64,000 nt of DNA, from contig JAOFSE010000002.1 in the NCBI GenBank assembly GCA_028044295.1, positions 1-64,000 of the forward strand, read 5' to 3'. This DNA comes from Sulfurimonas sp. GTDB lineage: Bacteria; Campylobacterota; Campylobacteria; Campylobacterales; Sulfurimonadaceae. Shown here in pieces: positions 25,051 to 34,168 of this stretch. Numbering within the stretch: position 1 is the first letter of the stretch; every line of letters starts with the position of its first letter. The notes below the pieces were generated by a model. The model was given only the letters and a program-made list of their open reading frames with translations. It was not told the DNA's origin and ran no database searches. A program made the position numbers and the translations under genes.

Positions 25051-27440
25051 TATATCTTCGAATTATCAAGTAACTTACTTGTAATCTCCTTCATAATTTT
25101 AAAACTTATCTTCGGATTATCATAAATAATATTTTTAAAGTCACTTTTTGAGAGAACTAAAGTAGTGGACTTTTGTAGAGTTCTAATGCTTGCAGTCCTT
25201 TTTGTATCTGCCAATATTGCTACAGCTCCAAAATGCTCACCTACACCTAAGGTATTTACTCTTATTGAGTCTATAAGAACTTCAACTTGTCCACTTGTTA
25301 AGATATATAAGGAGTCACCATATTCATCTTGAACAATTATGTCTTCATTATTCTGAAATTCTACAGAATCAATAGTTTCAGATAAACTATAAAGATCATC
25401 AAATTTAATTGTAGAAAATATTGGGACATTATGAATATATATCATTTTATCAAAGGTAGTTAGTTCATTGCTTTTGTTTTGCATCTTATCTATCACAGCT
25501 AAAATCTGTTTTCTAGTAGAGTTGACAAACTTAGAAGTATCTATGCTAGATAGATTAAATTCCGGATAGTTTCTAGTACATAAAAGAGCAATAGTACTCA
25601 GTGTTATATATTTATAGTCAATAAGACCTCTAATTATATTTAGATTATCGTCGACGATGACAGTAGAAACTTTTTTCAGCAGTTCTTGATTTAATGTAAC
25701 TATTTCATTTGATATTTCATCATCCATAAATAAAAGCATCTCTTTATTACATGTAAGAGTCGGGTCTAGTTCATTGTATCTAAGCATCTTTTTAAAGGTT
25801 GATATATTTTTATGAAAGTCTTTATATATAAGGTCTAGTAGAGTAAAGAGATCTTTTGAGTGTTTATAGAACTCTTTTTTTATACTAAATTTTAAAAAGT
25901 CTATTTCCATGGTATTATCATCATAAATTGAAGTATGAATATTGATGAGTGCCTGCATATCGCCAATAAGTTCAAGAACTTCAGATTTTAATCTTGAATT
26001 AGAGTGGATTATTTTTTCTAGTATTTCTTTATGGTCAGTTTGACTTATACAAAATTCATCTTGTATTGATTCTAATATATCATCATCTAAGTGTTGATGT
26101 TTTTCTAAAACATTTTCTATCATAGATTTATAACTCTCAAGTTGGTATCTCCTCTCTGGAGATTGAATTACACTTTTGTCAAATAGAGTGTCATTTTGTA
26201 GTTTTATCTCTCTTAGAGTATTGTAGTGGTCAGCATGAGAAATACCAACTTTTTCTCTTAACTCTTCTAATGCAATAACATCATCATGGTCAATAATACC
26301 ATCTTCAAATAGATCAAATAGACTCTGTTTGTATAAAATAAGTTGATCCTTATAATTCTGCTTTTTATTAGGATTAAGTTTATTTATCATTTTTTTAGTA
26401 AATCTTTCCATTACATATGAGAAATCTGTTTTACTAAACTCTTTATGTAAAATAAGAGCAGAAACAACTACAACAAAGAAATGAAATAGCGCATAAAATA
26501 TAGGGTAATGAACAAAAGTTGGTGCACCAGCAAAAGCATAAAAAATATTAAATGCTACAAACCCTGATACAACTCTCATTCTATGTCTTAGAGTTTGGAA
26601 GTTTATATTTTTAAATACTCTATTACTCCATAGATAATTTTCTATAGATTTAAATATATAATAGCTGAGTACTGAAAATGATATAAGTGTTAAAGGAACT
26701 GCTAGTACTAACGGTATCTGTGGAGCAAAGAAAAATCCATCAGATAGTAATGTGTAACTGAGTGATGACCACTCTCCATCAAAATAGTATGATAACGAAC
26801 CAGTTTGAAGATAAAAGTATAGATAAAATGATAAAACTAAACCACTAAATGAGTAAAAGGCAAATGTCTGTTGTGGGTTCTCTTTCTCTTTCCAATAGCT
26901 ATTTTCCATATCAATATCTGGACAGTTTTGTTTACATCCAGTACATGTAGAACATTTTGAATTATCATCTGAGTTATTTGCATTTGATACACAGTATATT
27001 TTTTCTACTAAACCTACAGGGCAAACAAAGTTACACCAGCTCTTTCCTGTAAAAACAAGATTTGTAGTAAATGCTAGTAGTATAACAAGAATAAAAAAAG
27101 CAGCTAAAAAGTAAGCATCGTAGTTGAGAAGTATAAGTCTTGATGCAAAAGCTATAAGAAGGATGGCAAATTGGAAGGCGTATAAGTTATCTTCGAACCA
27201 TTCTGGTACTTTTCGTTTTTTTATAAATTGAAGGTTTTGTGAAAGGTTTGCAAAAAATGCAAGGGGACAAACTTTTCTCCAGTTGTAATAACCTAATGCT
27301 ATAAACAAAACTGGTACAAAAGGAATGATAAATGTCCATACTAAAGATGTACCATTTTCTAACAGTAAAAGTATAGGTATTAAAGCAACAAATACCAGTA
27401 TCGATACTATTTTAAATGTGTTAGTAGCAAAACTTTGCAT
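25041..27440 (-). CDS. NapH/RdxA-like ferredoxin membrane protein with C-terminal cyclic-nucleotide-binding domain
   Basis: 799 residues in three parts. The N-terminal 370 residues contain many membrane segments and the NapH/CcoG-type cysteine pattern: C136 and C140 in WCNFVCPVG, then C163, C166, C169 and C173 in CSTCTGCKQNCP, one 4Fe-4S site. Residues about 380-680 are a helical region rich in charged residues that I cannot assign. The last about 110 residues are a cNMP-binding beta-roll (NEDIIVQDEYGDSLYILTSG, then GEHFGAVAILADTKRTASIR). No helix-turn-helix follows, so it is not a CRP-type regulator. It may couple redox state to nucleotide binding at the membrane. It lies eight bases downstream of the rhodanese gene. 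Confidence 0.8.
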   Translation of the reverse strand: MQSFATNTFKIVSILVFVALIPILLLLENGTSLVWTFIIPFVPVLFIALGYYNWRKVCPLAFFANLSQNLQFIKKRKVPEWFEDNLYAFQFAILLIAFASRLILLNYDAYFLAAFFILVILLAFTTNLVFTGKSWCNFVCPVGLVEKIYCVSNANNSDDNSKCSTCTGCKQNCPDIDMENSYWKEKENPQQTFAFYSFSGLVLSFYLYFYLQTGSLSYYFDGEWSSLSYTLLSDGFFFAPQIPLVLAVPLTLISFSVLSYYIFKSIENYLWSNRVFKNINFQTLRHRMRVVSGFVAFNIFYAFAGAPTFVHYPIFYALFHFFVVVVSALILHKEFSKTDFSYVMERFTKKMINKLNPNKKQNYKDQLILYKQSLFDLFEDGIIDHDDVIALEELREKVGISHADHYNTLREIKLQNDTLFDKSVIQSPERRYQLESYKSMIENVLEKHQHLDDDILESIQDEFCISQTDHKEILEKIIHSNSRLKSEVLELIGDMQALINIHTSIYDDNTMEIDFLKFSIKKEFYKHSKDLFTLLDLIYKDFHKNISTFKKMLRYNELDPTLTCNKEMLLFMDDEISNEIVTLNQELLKKVSTVIVDDNLNIIRGLIDYKYITLSTIALLCTRNYPEFNLSSIDTSKFVNSTRKQILAVIDKMQNKSNELTTFDKMIYIHNVPIFSTIKFDDLYSLSETIDSVEFQNNEDIIVQDEYGDSLYILTSGQVEVLIDSIRVNTLGVGEHFGAVAILADTKRTASIRTLQKSTTLVLSKSDFKNIIYDNPKISFKIMKEITSKLLDNSKIYKN

Positions 27441-27448
27441 TTATATTC

Positions 27449-28321
27449 TTACTCCCACTTATACTTTGTTAATGGTGTATCGTTGTTATTACCCCAGTCT
27501 CTCATTGATCCATCATATAATTTTGCATTTTTAAAACCTAAGTGCTGAGAAAAAATGTACCAGTTTGCAGAACCTTCTAGTCCACCAGTACAGTAAAGAA
27601 CAACTTCTTGATTTAAATCATTTAGTCCTAATCCCTCAATAATCATTTCTTCAAGAAACTCATCATCTTTAACAGTGTCATCCTTATTGAACTTATCTTG
27701 CCAGTAGCTATTTGTAGCATGTGGTATATGACCTAGTCTTTCAACTCCACCAGATATAACAGTTCCAAAGTAATTTCCATATCCTCTTGAGTCTAGCATT
27801 TTAACTTTGCCAAGCTTCTCTTTAACGTAATCCATATTCACAAGAGTCTTCGCATCACTTTTAGCTACAAAGTTTCCATCTTTCACTTGGGGTGTTTCAT
27901 CTGAAGAGTCTATATACTCGCCAGACCAAGCTGTAAAACCACCATTTAGGATAGAAACATTTTTAACACCGTGTGCAAGTAGACTAAGAGCAATATATGT
28001 TGATTTCATAAGTTCTTTAGCTTTCCCATGTCCATATAATACAACTTCAGAGTCATTGTTAATACCGTAAGAACGAGCAATATTTTGTATTTCAGCTTCT
28101 GATCTGATTTCTTGATGCATAAGAACTTTTTTTCTAAACTGACCTACATCTGCTCTAACTGCACCTGGGATGTGTTCATTTTCATAAGCTTCTTTTGTAG
28201 TTACATCTAAAATAACTAAGTTATCGTTTTTCATCTTGTCATGAAGGTCTTGCGGAGATATAAAAGCATCAGCTGCGTAGATATAAAGGCTTGATAAAGT
28301 TAGTAAAATAATGGATTTCAT
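27449..28321 (-). CDS. Exported tandem-rhodanese sulfurtransferase
   Basis: 290 residues: a signal peptide ending near AADA, then two rhodanese domains. In the first (about 25-140) the active-site loop reads VVLYGHGKAK, without the catalytic cysteine. In the second (about 160-288) C244 in VLYCTGGLEGS is the predicted persulfide cysteine. This inactive-active arrangement is usual for thiosulfate/3-mercaptopyruvate sulfurtransferases. Export to the periplasm suggests a role in extracytoplasmic sulfur chemistry. It is probably co-transcribed with the downstream ferredoxin/cNMP protein. Confidence 0.85.
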   Translation of the reverse strand: MKSIILLTLSSLYIYAADAFISPQDLHDKMKNDNLVILDVTTKEAYENEHIPGAVRADVGQFRKKVLMHQEIRSEAEIQNIARSYGINNDSEVVLYGHGKAKELMKSTYIALSLLAHGVKNVSILNGGFTAWSGEYIDSSDETPQVKDGNFVAKSDAKTLVNMDYVKEKLGKVKMLDSRGYGNYFGTVISGGVERLGHIPHATNSYWQDKFNKDDTVKDDEFLEEMIIEGLGLNDLNQEVVLYCTGGLEGSANWYIFSQHLGFKNAKLYDGSMRDWGNNNDTPLTKYKWE

Positions 28322-28434
28322 GGTATTCCTTAGTAATAAAATTATTGTTTTATTTTATCATAAATAATGTGAAATGATTTGAAAAGAATGATAATTTTTT
28401 AAGCAAGCATGAGCTTGCTGTAGATATATAAGGT

Positions 28435-28737
28435 TTAAAATGCTTGTTTGTTTCTAAATTCAGAGATTTCAGTTTCAACCATCTCGTCTATCATAATTGT
28501 GAAAAGTTCTGAAATCATATTTGGAGATACACCTGCTTGAATGGCAGCATGACGAACACGACCAAGTATAAAGTCTATTCTTTCTTGTGATTTTACTTCA
28601 TCAACACTTTTTTTAAATCCTGCTGCTTGACGGATAAGGTGACTTCGATCTGCAATAAGATCTATTAGCTTAGTATCTATAGAATCTATCTCAGTTCTAA
28701 CCTCTTCGAGTGTTGTACATTGTTTAATATCTGACAT
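28435..28737 (-). CDS. Chorismate mutase, AroQ type
   Basis: An all-helical chorismate mutase of about 100 residues, converting chorismate to prephenate for phenylalanine and tyrosine. Visible family features are EVRTEIDSIDTKLIDLIADRSHLI, FKKSVDEVKSQERIDFIL and the C-terminal helix. I set the start at the ATG at 28737 because GGAG lies about seven bases before it; a frame-open ATG at 28767 would add ten non-conserved residues (SYIYKWRNY). It is stand-alone, with no prephenate dehydratase domain. Confidence 0.88.
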   Translation of the reverse strand: MSDIKQCTTLEEVRTEIDSIDTKLIDLIADRSHLIRQAAGFKKSVDEVKSQERIDFILGRVRHAAIQAGVSPNMISELFTIMIDEMVETEISEFRNKQAF

Positions 28738-28795
28738 ATAATTTCTCCATTTGTATATATATGACAATTATATGTAAAGAAGACTTAGGTAGATA

Positions 28796-29482
28796 TTATT
28801 GTATATTAAATTGCTTCTTATAGTTTTCTGCAAACGGTAGTTCTCTATCTTTGTAGTCTATTACGTCGCCTATCTCTATCTCTATCTCTCTCTCAACAGA
28901 AGAGTCATTTAGTGCTTCTTTTAAGACCTCGTTTGCACGTGAGCGTATAAAGACTGGAAGAATAGGGAGTCTGTTTTTAACAGAGATGATTTGTGCTCCC
29001 TCTTTAAACTCAGCTATAGCAGAATCAGTTTTATTTCTGGTTCCCTCTGGAAAAATATATATAGAGTTTCCACTTTTAACAGACTCTTTGATGTCTTTGA
29101 AAAATCCACCTTTGTTCGAGGACTCACGATCTAGTAAAATAGTCCCAAGATTCCTAACAAACTTTCCAAAGAAAAATGAGTTGTATAGTTCTTTTTTTGC
29201 TATCCAGTCGCCATGAATATTACTCTTACATGTAGCTGCCTCAACTATAAGGGGGTCTATAATAGTTCTATGGTTTGAAGCTAGTAAATACTGACCATCT
29301 TTGGGAACTTTGTCTTGGTTTATAACTTTTACATGTAGGTTTAGTTTTTTGAGTAGTTTTAATGAGTACTCTATGCGTGCCTCTTTTCTTTTTAGCGGGT
29401 CTGTTACGCCTGATAGTTTAAAACCGTAGTAGTTTGTAAGCCACAAAGAGTAGAGGGCCATTTTTAGTTTGTTAAGTGTCAA
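28796..29482 (-). CDS. plsC: 1-acyl-sn-glycerol-3-phosphate acyltransferase
   Basis: 228 residues. The acyltransferase motifs are NHRTIIDPL (the HX4D catalytic pair) and FPEGTRNK (phosphate binding), in the usual order. It acylates lysophosphatidic acid in phospholipid synthesis at the inner membrane. Ten bases downstream of the small conserved gene on the same strand. Confidence 0.9.
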   Translation of the reverse strand: MTLNKLKMALYSLWLTNYYGFKLSGVTDPLKRKEARIEYSLKLLKKLNLHVKVINQDKVPKDGQYLLASNHRTIIDPLIVEAATCKSNIHGDWIAKKELYNSFFFGKFVRNLGTILLDRESSNKGGFFKDIKESVKSGNSIYIFPEGTRNKTDSAIAEFKEGAQIISVKNRLPILPVFIRSRANEVLKEALNDSSVEREIEIEIGDVIDYKDRELPFAENYKKQFNIQ

Positions 29483-29492
29483 AGATATACCT

Positions 29493-29711
29493 TTAGTTAG
29501 CTTTTATAAGTTTTTTAGCTGATTTTGGAAGATGAGCGAAGGGAATGTTTTGTTGACCCTGCTTTTCACCATCTTCATACACCATAACATCTAGTGTCAT
29601 TTTTGTTGGGTAAAATCTAATAACTCTATAAGAGGTTTTTTCAATCTCAAAAGTTATTTTTTTATCTGATAGTTCTATAGTTTTTTTGTTCTCTTTTACT
29701 CTCGCCATCAT
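29493..29711 (-). CDS. Small conserved hypothetical protein
   Basis: 72 residues with no signal peptide, membrane segment or recognised motif: a basic N-terminus (ARVKENKKTIELSDKK), a beta-rich middle and KSAKKLIKAN at the end. It directly abuts the cvfB-like gene upstream and precedes plsC by ten bases, so it is in an operon and real. The function is unknown. The second ATG (29708) may be the true start. Confidence 0.6.
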   Translation of the reverse strand: MMARVKENKKTIELSDKKITFEIEKTSYRVIRFYPTKMTLDVMVYEDGEKQGQQNIPFAHLPKSAKKLIKAN

Positions 29712-30560
29712 CTAACCTTTTAAGTATATACCAGTATCTTTTACTTCTATCTTTGAAGCATCAACTAAAGTTGTAAGTGAGCGTTTAAACTCTTTTTTAC
29801 TAAGTCCAAAAACATTTTTAAGAAGCTCTGCATCACTCTTGTAGTTGTATGGCATACTTCCACCATTTTGCTCGATAAGCTCTAAAACTTTATCAGCAGA
29901 ACTACCACTTTTTTTAGTGCCAGCTTTTCTAAGGTTTAAATCAATGTTTCCATCTTTACGAATAGTCTTGATAAATGCTTTTTTCTCATCACCAATGTTG
30001 ATGTTTTCAAATATCTCATTGTGATAGATAAGACCTTCGTATTTACCTTCAACTATACACTTGTAGCCAAGAGGCGTTTTAGCAATGATTAAAATTTCAA
30101 CTTCTTGAGCAGGCTTTAAGCCTTTAACTTTTTTCTCAAAGAAACTAGCCGTTTTCTCTGTTCCTACAAGTCTATGAGTTTTTTCATCATATACAACTTT
30201 TAAAAAGCGTTTGTCACCAACTTTAAAAGGTACTTTTTGGAACATGTTTGGAACCAGAAGGTCTTTAGTCAGACCCCAGTTCATAAATGCACCAAAAGGA
30301 GCAACATCCACACACTCAAAAAATGCAAACTCATCTAGTTTTGCTACTGGTGTAAGTGTTGTACATACGAGTCTATCTTCAGAGTCGTTATAGACAAACA
30401 CTTCAAGAAGGTCGCCTTCTTTCATGTCGTTTGTTAAGTATGGGCCAGGGAGTAGAACATCATTTCCATCTTGTGCCATCATGTAAGCACCTGGAGTTGT
30501 GAGTCTATCTATTACGAGTGTGTTTGTTTTTCCTAGTTCTAGGAAGTAGTCTTGTGTCAT
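29712..30560 (-). CDS. CvfB-family S1-like RNA-binding protein
   Basis: 282 residues. The N-terminal LVIDRLTTPGAYMMAQDGNDVLLPGPYL, then the S1-like VDVAPFGAFMNWGLTKDLLVPN, and further S1-like strands ending with a winged-helix segment (LELIEQNGGSMPYNYKSDAELLKNVFGLSKKEFKRSL) match the CvfB family. CvfB proteins bind RNA and affect virulence-factor or stress gene expression in Firmicutes; the role here is unknown. First gene of a minus-strand run toward plsC, divergent from pyk. Confidence 0.85.
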   Translation of the reverse strand: MTQDYFLELGKTNTLVIDRLTTPGAYMMAQDGNDVLLPGPYLTNDMKEGDLLEVFVYNDSEDRLVCTTLTPVAKLDEFAFFECVDVAPFGAFMNWGLTKDLLVPNMFQKVPFKVGDKRFLKVVYDEKTHRLVGTEKTASFFEKKVKGLKPAQEVEILIIAKTPLGYKCIVEGKYEGLIYHNEIFENINIGDEKKAFIKTIRKDGNIDLNLRKAGTKKSGSSADKVLELIEQNGGSMPYNYKSDAELLKNVFGLSKKEFKRSLTTLVDASKIEVKDTGIYLKG

Positions 30561-30647
30561 GGTATATCCGTCATTATAAAGTATTTATGACATTATATCC
30601 TCTTATTGTTTTTTGTGCTATTATTAGTCCAACTATAGGAGAGACTT

Positions 30648-32108
30648 ATGAAAAAACGTACAAAAATCCTAGCTACAATCGGTCCAGCATCTGACTCACT
30701 ACAAGGCATAGAATCTCTCATAAGAGCAGGGGTAAATGTATTTAGACTTAACTTTTCTCATGGGACTTATGAGTACCACTTAGATGTACTAAACAAAATC
30801 CGTCAAGCCATGAAAAATACAGGCTTAGTTGTAGGAGTACTACAAGACATAAGTGGACCAAAAATTCGTATAGGGGATTTGGAGTGTAACTTTGAACTTA
30901 CAGAGGGTGATTGTATAGTTTTTCATAAAGAGAGCATTGTTGGAAAATGCACAGGCGAAAAAAAGTACGAAGTTTCCATCAACTATCCTGAGATTTTAGC
31001 GCAGTTACATGTAGGGGATTATATCTACCTTTATGATGGAATCATCCGTACAAAAGTTCTTACATGTAGCCCTGAAAAAGTAGAGGTAATTGTTGAAAAT
31101 AATGGAACACTTTCATCTAAAAAAGGTGTGAACTTTCCAAACACAGCTTTGGGTGTAGATGTGCTAACAGCCAAAGATAGAAAAGATATGGAGTGGGGTG
31201 TAAAACATGAAGTAGATTTTATGGCTATCTCTTTTGTTCAAGATGCAAATGACATGATAAATGCAAGAGCCATAGTAGACTCTCATGGTGGTAAGCAGAT
31301 GCTTATAGCCAAGATAGAGAAGTTCGATGCCATTCAAAACATAGACGAGATACTAGAAGCTAGTGATGGTCTGATGGTAGCTCGTGGAGACTTAGGCATA
31401 GAAGTACCATACTATGAAGTTCCAAACCTTCAAAAAATGCTAATCCACAAAGCAAATTTCGCAGCAAAACCTGTCATAACTGCTACTCAGATGTTACTCT
31501 CTATGACTCACTCAGAACGAGCAACGAGAGCGGAGATAAGTGACATCGCAAATGCAGTGATGGATGGAACTGATGCAGTAATGCTCTCAGAAGAATCTGC
31601 CGTAGGAGACCATCCAGCTCTTGCAGTACAGACTATGTTTGAGACCATAAGAGAAACAGAAAAAGACTTTCACTACAACAGAAAGTATGACCAGATACAT
31701 GGAGACGCAACAAATGCCATAGATGAGTCTGCCGTTAGGTTAGCAAAAGACTTACATGTAGACGGAATGCTCTCTATGACATCTTCTGGTACATCAGCTA
31801 GAAAGTTAGCAAAGTACAGACCGCGCGCTCCCATCTACGCCATAACACATGAAGATAGAGTAAGACAACAACTAACTCTTACATGGGGAATCACTCCAGT
31901 TTTCAATGTAAAAGATAGCTCTTTTGGTAGAACCATAAGCGATGTGATGAACAAAGGAATACAAGAGAAAATACTTGATGTGAAAAACACATATATTCTA
32001 ACAGCAGGTGACCCAGTAGGTGAGTGTGGCTCTACAAATACCATCAGACTTTTAAGAGAAAATGAGATGAACTTTTTTAAAGGTATTGGGAATAGTTGTT
32101 TGATATAA
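30648..32108 (+). CDS. pyk: Pyruvate kinase
   Basis: 486 residues, normal length. It makes pyruvate and ATP from phosphoenolpyruvate. Signatures: KILATIGPAS, VFRLNFSHGTYEYH, the active-site LIAKIEKFDAIQNIDEI, MVARGDLGIEVP, ATQMLLSMTHSERATRAEISDIANAVMDGTDAVMLSEESA. The C-terminal allosteric domain is present. It carries three copies of the TACATGTA palindrome, in two frames. AGGAGAG precedes the ATG. Confidence 0.98.
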   Translation: MKKRTKILATIGPASDSLQGIESLIRAGVNVFRLNFSHGTYEYHLDVLNKIRQAMKNTGLVVGVLQDISGPKIRIGDLECNFELTEGDCIVFHKESIVGKCTGEKKYEVSINYPEILAQLHVGDYIYLYDGIIRTKVLTCSPEKVEVIVENNGTLSSKKGVNFPNTALGVDVLTAKDRKDMEWGVKHEVDFMAISFVQDANDMINARAIVDSHGGKQMLIAKIEKFDAIQNIDEILEASDGLMVARGDLGIEVPYYEVPNLQKMLIHKANFAAKPVITATQMLLSMTHSERATRAEISDIANAVMDGTDAVMLSEESAVGDHPALAVQTMFETIRETEKDFHYNRKYDQIHGDATNAIDESAVRLAKDLHVDGMLSMTSSGTSARKLAKYRPRAPIYAITHEDRVRQQLTLTWGITPVFNVKDSSFGRTISDVMNKGIQEKILDVKNTYILTAGDPVGECGSTNTIRLLRENEMNFFKGIGNSCLI

Positions 32109-32136
32109 TATGAATAAATAAAGTAGTGGGACTCAA

Positions 32137-32610
32137 ATGAATAGATTTTTAATTCTTACATGTATATTGTTTTTCACCACATTTTCTAGTGCTTATGAGA
32201 TAATTATAGATAGTTCTTTATCAAAAGATAGGATGGAGTTTCTTGACAATAATATATTAGAGAAGAATCTAATTATAGTTGGTAATTTAATGTGGCAAGA
32301 TAACAAGTTGGATAAACCAGTTGGAAGAGATTGGAATGATGCGAAAGCATATTGTGAACAATTAGAACTAGGTGCATATAGTGATTGGTACCTTCCAAGT
32401 GAAGATGAATTGGAGACTATAGTCGATACAAGTAGATATCCTCCAATTAGAAAAGAATTTAATAATGTTCTTATTGGTAGTTTGTGGTCTTCATCTGAAG
32501 GTGTACTTAGTTCTTCCCTCGCTAGTTTATTATTATATGAGGATGGAAATTTTTGGACAATTACTAAGAATGCTAAGATGTATGTACGTTGTGCTAGAAA
32601 AATACAATAA
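32137..32610 (+). CDS. Secreted DUF1566 (Lcl C-terminal fold) protein, copy 1
   Basis: 157 residues with a signal peptide (MNRFLILTCILFFTTFSSA) and one DUF1566 domain: LMWQDNK, DWNDAKAYCEQL, YSDWYLPSEDELETIVD, SLWSSSE and a terminal YVRCARKI. This C-type-lectin-like fold is found in exported adhesion or binding proteins. Copy 2 at 34169 shares the signal peptide and the YEIxIDSSLS segment almost residue for residue, so the pair arose by duplication around the caspase gene between them. The periplasmic or surface ligand is unknown. Confidence 0.8.
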   Translation: MNRFLILTCILFFTTFSSAYEIIIDSSLSKDRMEFLDNNILEKNLIIVGNLMWQDNKLDKPVGRDWNDAKAYCEQLELGAYSDWYLPSEDELETIVDTSRYPPIRKEFNNVLIGSLWSSSEGVLSSSLASLLLYEDGNFWTITKNAKMYVRCARKIQ

Positions 32611-32631
32611 AAATTTTAAAAAGGAAAAACT

Positions 32632-34164
32632 ATGAAAAAAATAACAATAATTTTAACACTCGCAATAGTGAGTACTGTACTTTTAACCTCTTGTGGACAA
32701 ACAACACCAAAAGTCTCCAAGAATAATTCACATGTAAACCATAAAGTGTCTGCAAAACCAAAAGTACCAGAGTTTGAAAAACTTCTAACTGGACTCATGA
32801 AAGAGCAGATGAAAAACATACCTAAACCTCCATCTGAACTAAAGCTTGAAAAAGACCAGTACGAGACAACTGCAGAGTTCAACGCAAGAGTTGAAAAGAC
32901 TAAGAAGAACCAAGCAAGTATAGTTGCTAAGTACAAAAGAGATTATGCTTTGGAGAAGCAAAAAGCACAACAAAGAGCAATGAAAGAAGCACTTCGATAC
33001 ACTTGGGGAAAACCACTTCTTTCAAACCTAAAGTATGATGCTGACAACGGTTACTTTGTAGCAGACATAAAGTTTGAGAACAAAAAGAGTTTTTCTAAAA
33101 AAGTAGCCATTAAGGTTCCTAAGTCAAATGCTAGAAGTTTTGGTCAGTCATCAAGCTCTCTAAAACCACAAGCAGTATTTGACTATGATGGTAGTAGTGT
33201 AAAACTAAAAGACATTAGAGTTCCTTTTGACAACACAACATACTTAGCTCAGTTTACAGATATGTCCATAGATGACACAAGAGTCGCAGTAAACATCACA
33301 AACGACATACAAGTAGACACAAGCGTAAACACTAAAGTAACAGTTGCACAGAGTGAAGTTAGCTCGTTTGATGCCTCTAAACTAAAAAGCTTTAACGACC
33401 TAGACAAACTTCTAGCAAAAGCACCACAAGCTAAAAGAGACTCAACTAAGTGGCTCTTTGTAGTAGGTATAGAGCAGTATGAGTTTACTGACAACATCTC
33501 TTACGCAAAAAGAAGTGCTGAGATGTTCACTAAAACTGCTCAAAAAAGACTAGGTATTCCTAAAGAGAACTCGTATGTACTCATAGACTCTAAGGCATCA
33601 CAAGCACACATAAAAACTAGTATGAAAAAAATGCTTCGTCGTGTAAAGAGTGGAGATAGCATCTACTTCTACTACAACGGTCATGGAGTTCCAGTTCCAT
33701 CTCAGAAGAATGAGCCATACATGTTAACTTATGACACAGAACCTGACTTCGTACAAGATGAGAACTTCTTCTCACTTCAGAACATCTACTCAAAACTTTC
33801 AGACTCAAAAGCAGCTAAAGTTGTAGCAGTAGTTGATAGCTGTTTTTCAAGTGTGACAGATGGTAAGTCTGTACTAAAAGGTGTAGCGGCTACAAAAATG
33901 GTGGCAAAAAGAACAAAGTTTGACAAAGAGAAGATGGTAGTACTAAGTGCAGGAAAAGGCAACCAGTACTCAAACGCTTACAACAAAAAAGGTCATAGAC
34001 TCTTTAGCTTTTATGTGATGAAAAACATGCTTGAAGGTGACAAAGATATAAAAACTCTTTACAAAGATACAAAAGCACAGACATATGAGACTTCAATTCA
34101 AGAGTATGGAGATGGTAGGACTCAAGAACCTACTATAGATGGGAACTTTAGGTTAAGTTTGTAG
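32632..34164 (+). CDS. Caspase-like (C14 family) lipoprotein
   Basis: 510 residues. The lipobox LLTSC puts the lipidated cysteine at C21. Residues about 50-240 are a lysine-rich helical part and a beta-rich part I cannot assign. Residues about 272-470 are a caspase-like p20 domain: WLFVVGIEQY, then FYYNGHGVP with catalytic H351, then AVVDSCFSS with catalytic C404. Both dyad residues are present, so it is predicted to be an active metacaspase/orthocaspase-type cysteine peptidase anchored in the cell envelope. It is flanked by duplicated DUF1566 genes with 21 and 4 bases between, suggesting a three-gene transcript. Confidence 0.88.
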   Translation: MKKITIILTLAIVSTVLLTSCGQTTPKVSKNNSHVNHKVSAKPKVPEFEKLLTGLMKEQMKNIPKPPSELKLEKDQYETTAEFNARVEKTKKNQASIVAKYKRDYALEKQKAQQRAMKEALRYTWGKPLLSNLKYDADNGYFVADIKFENKKSFSKKVAIKVPKSNARSFGQSSSSLKPQAVFDYDGSSVKLKDIRVPFDNTTYLAQFTDMSIDDTRVAVNITNDIQVDTSVNTKVTVAQSEVSSFDASKLKSFNDLDKLLAKAPQAKRDSTKWLFVVGIEQYEFTDNISYAKRSAEMFTKTAQKRLGIPKENSYVLIDSKASQAHIKTSMKKMLRRVKSGDSIYFYYNGHGVPVPSQKNEPYMLTYDTEPDFVQDENFFSLQNIYSKLSDSKAAKVVAVVDSCFSSVTDGKSVLKGVAATKMVAKRTKFDKEKMVVLSAGKGNQYSNAYNKKGHRLFSFYVMKNMLEGDKDIKTLYKDTKAQTYETSIQEYGDGRTQEPTIDGNFRLSL

Positions 34165-34168
34165 AGTA

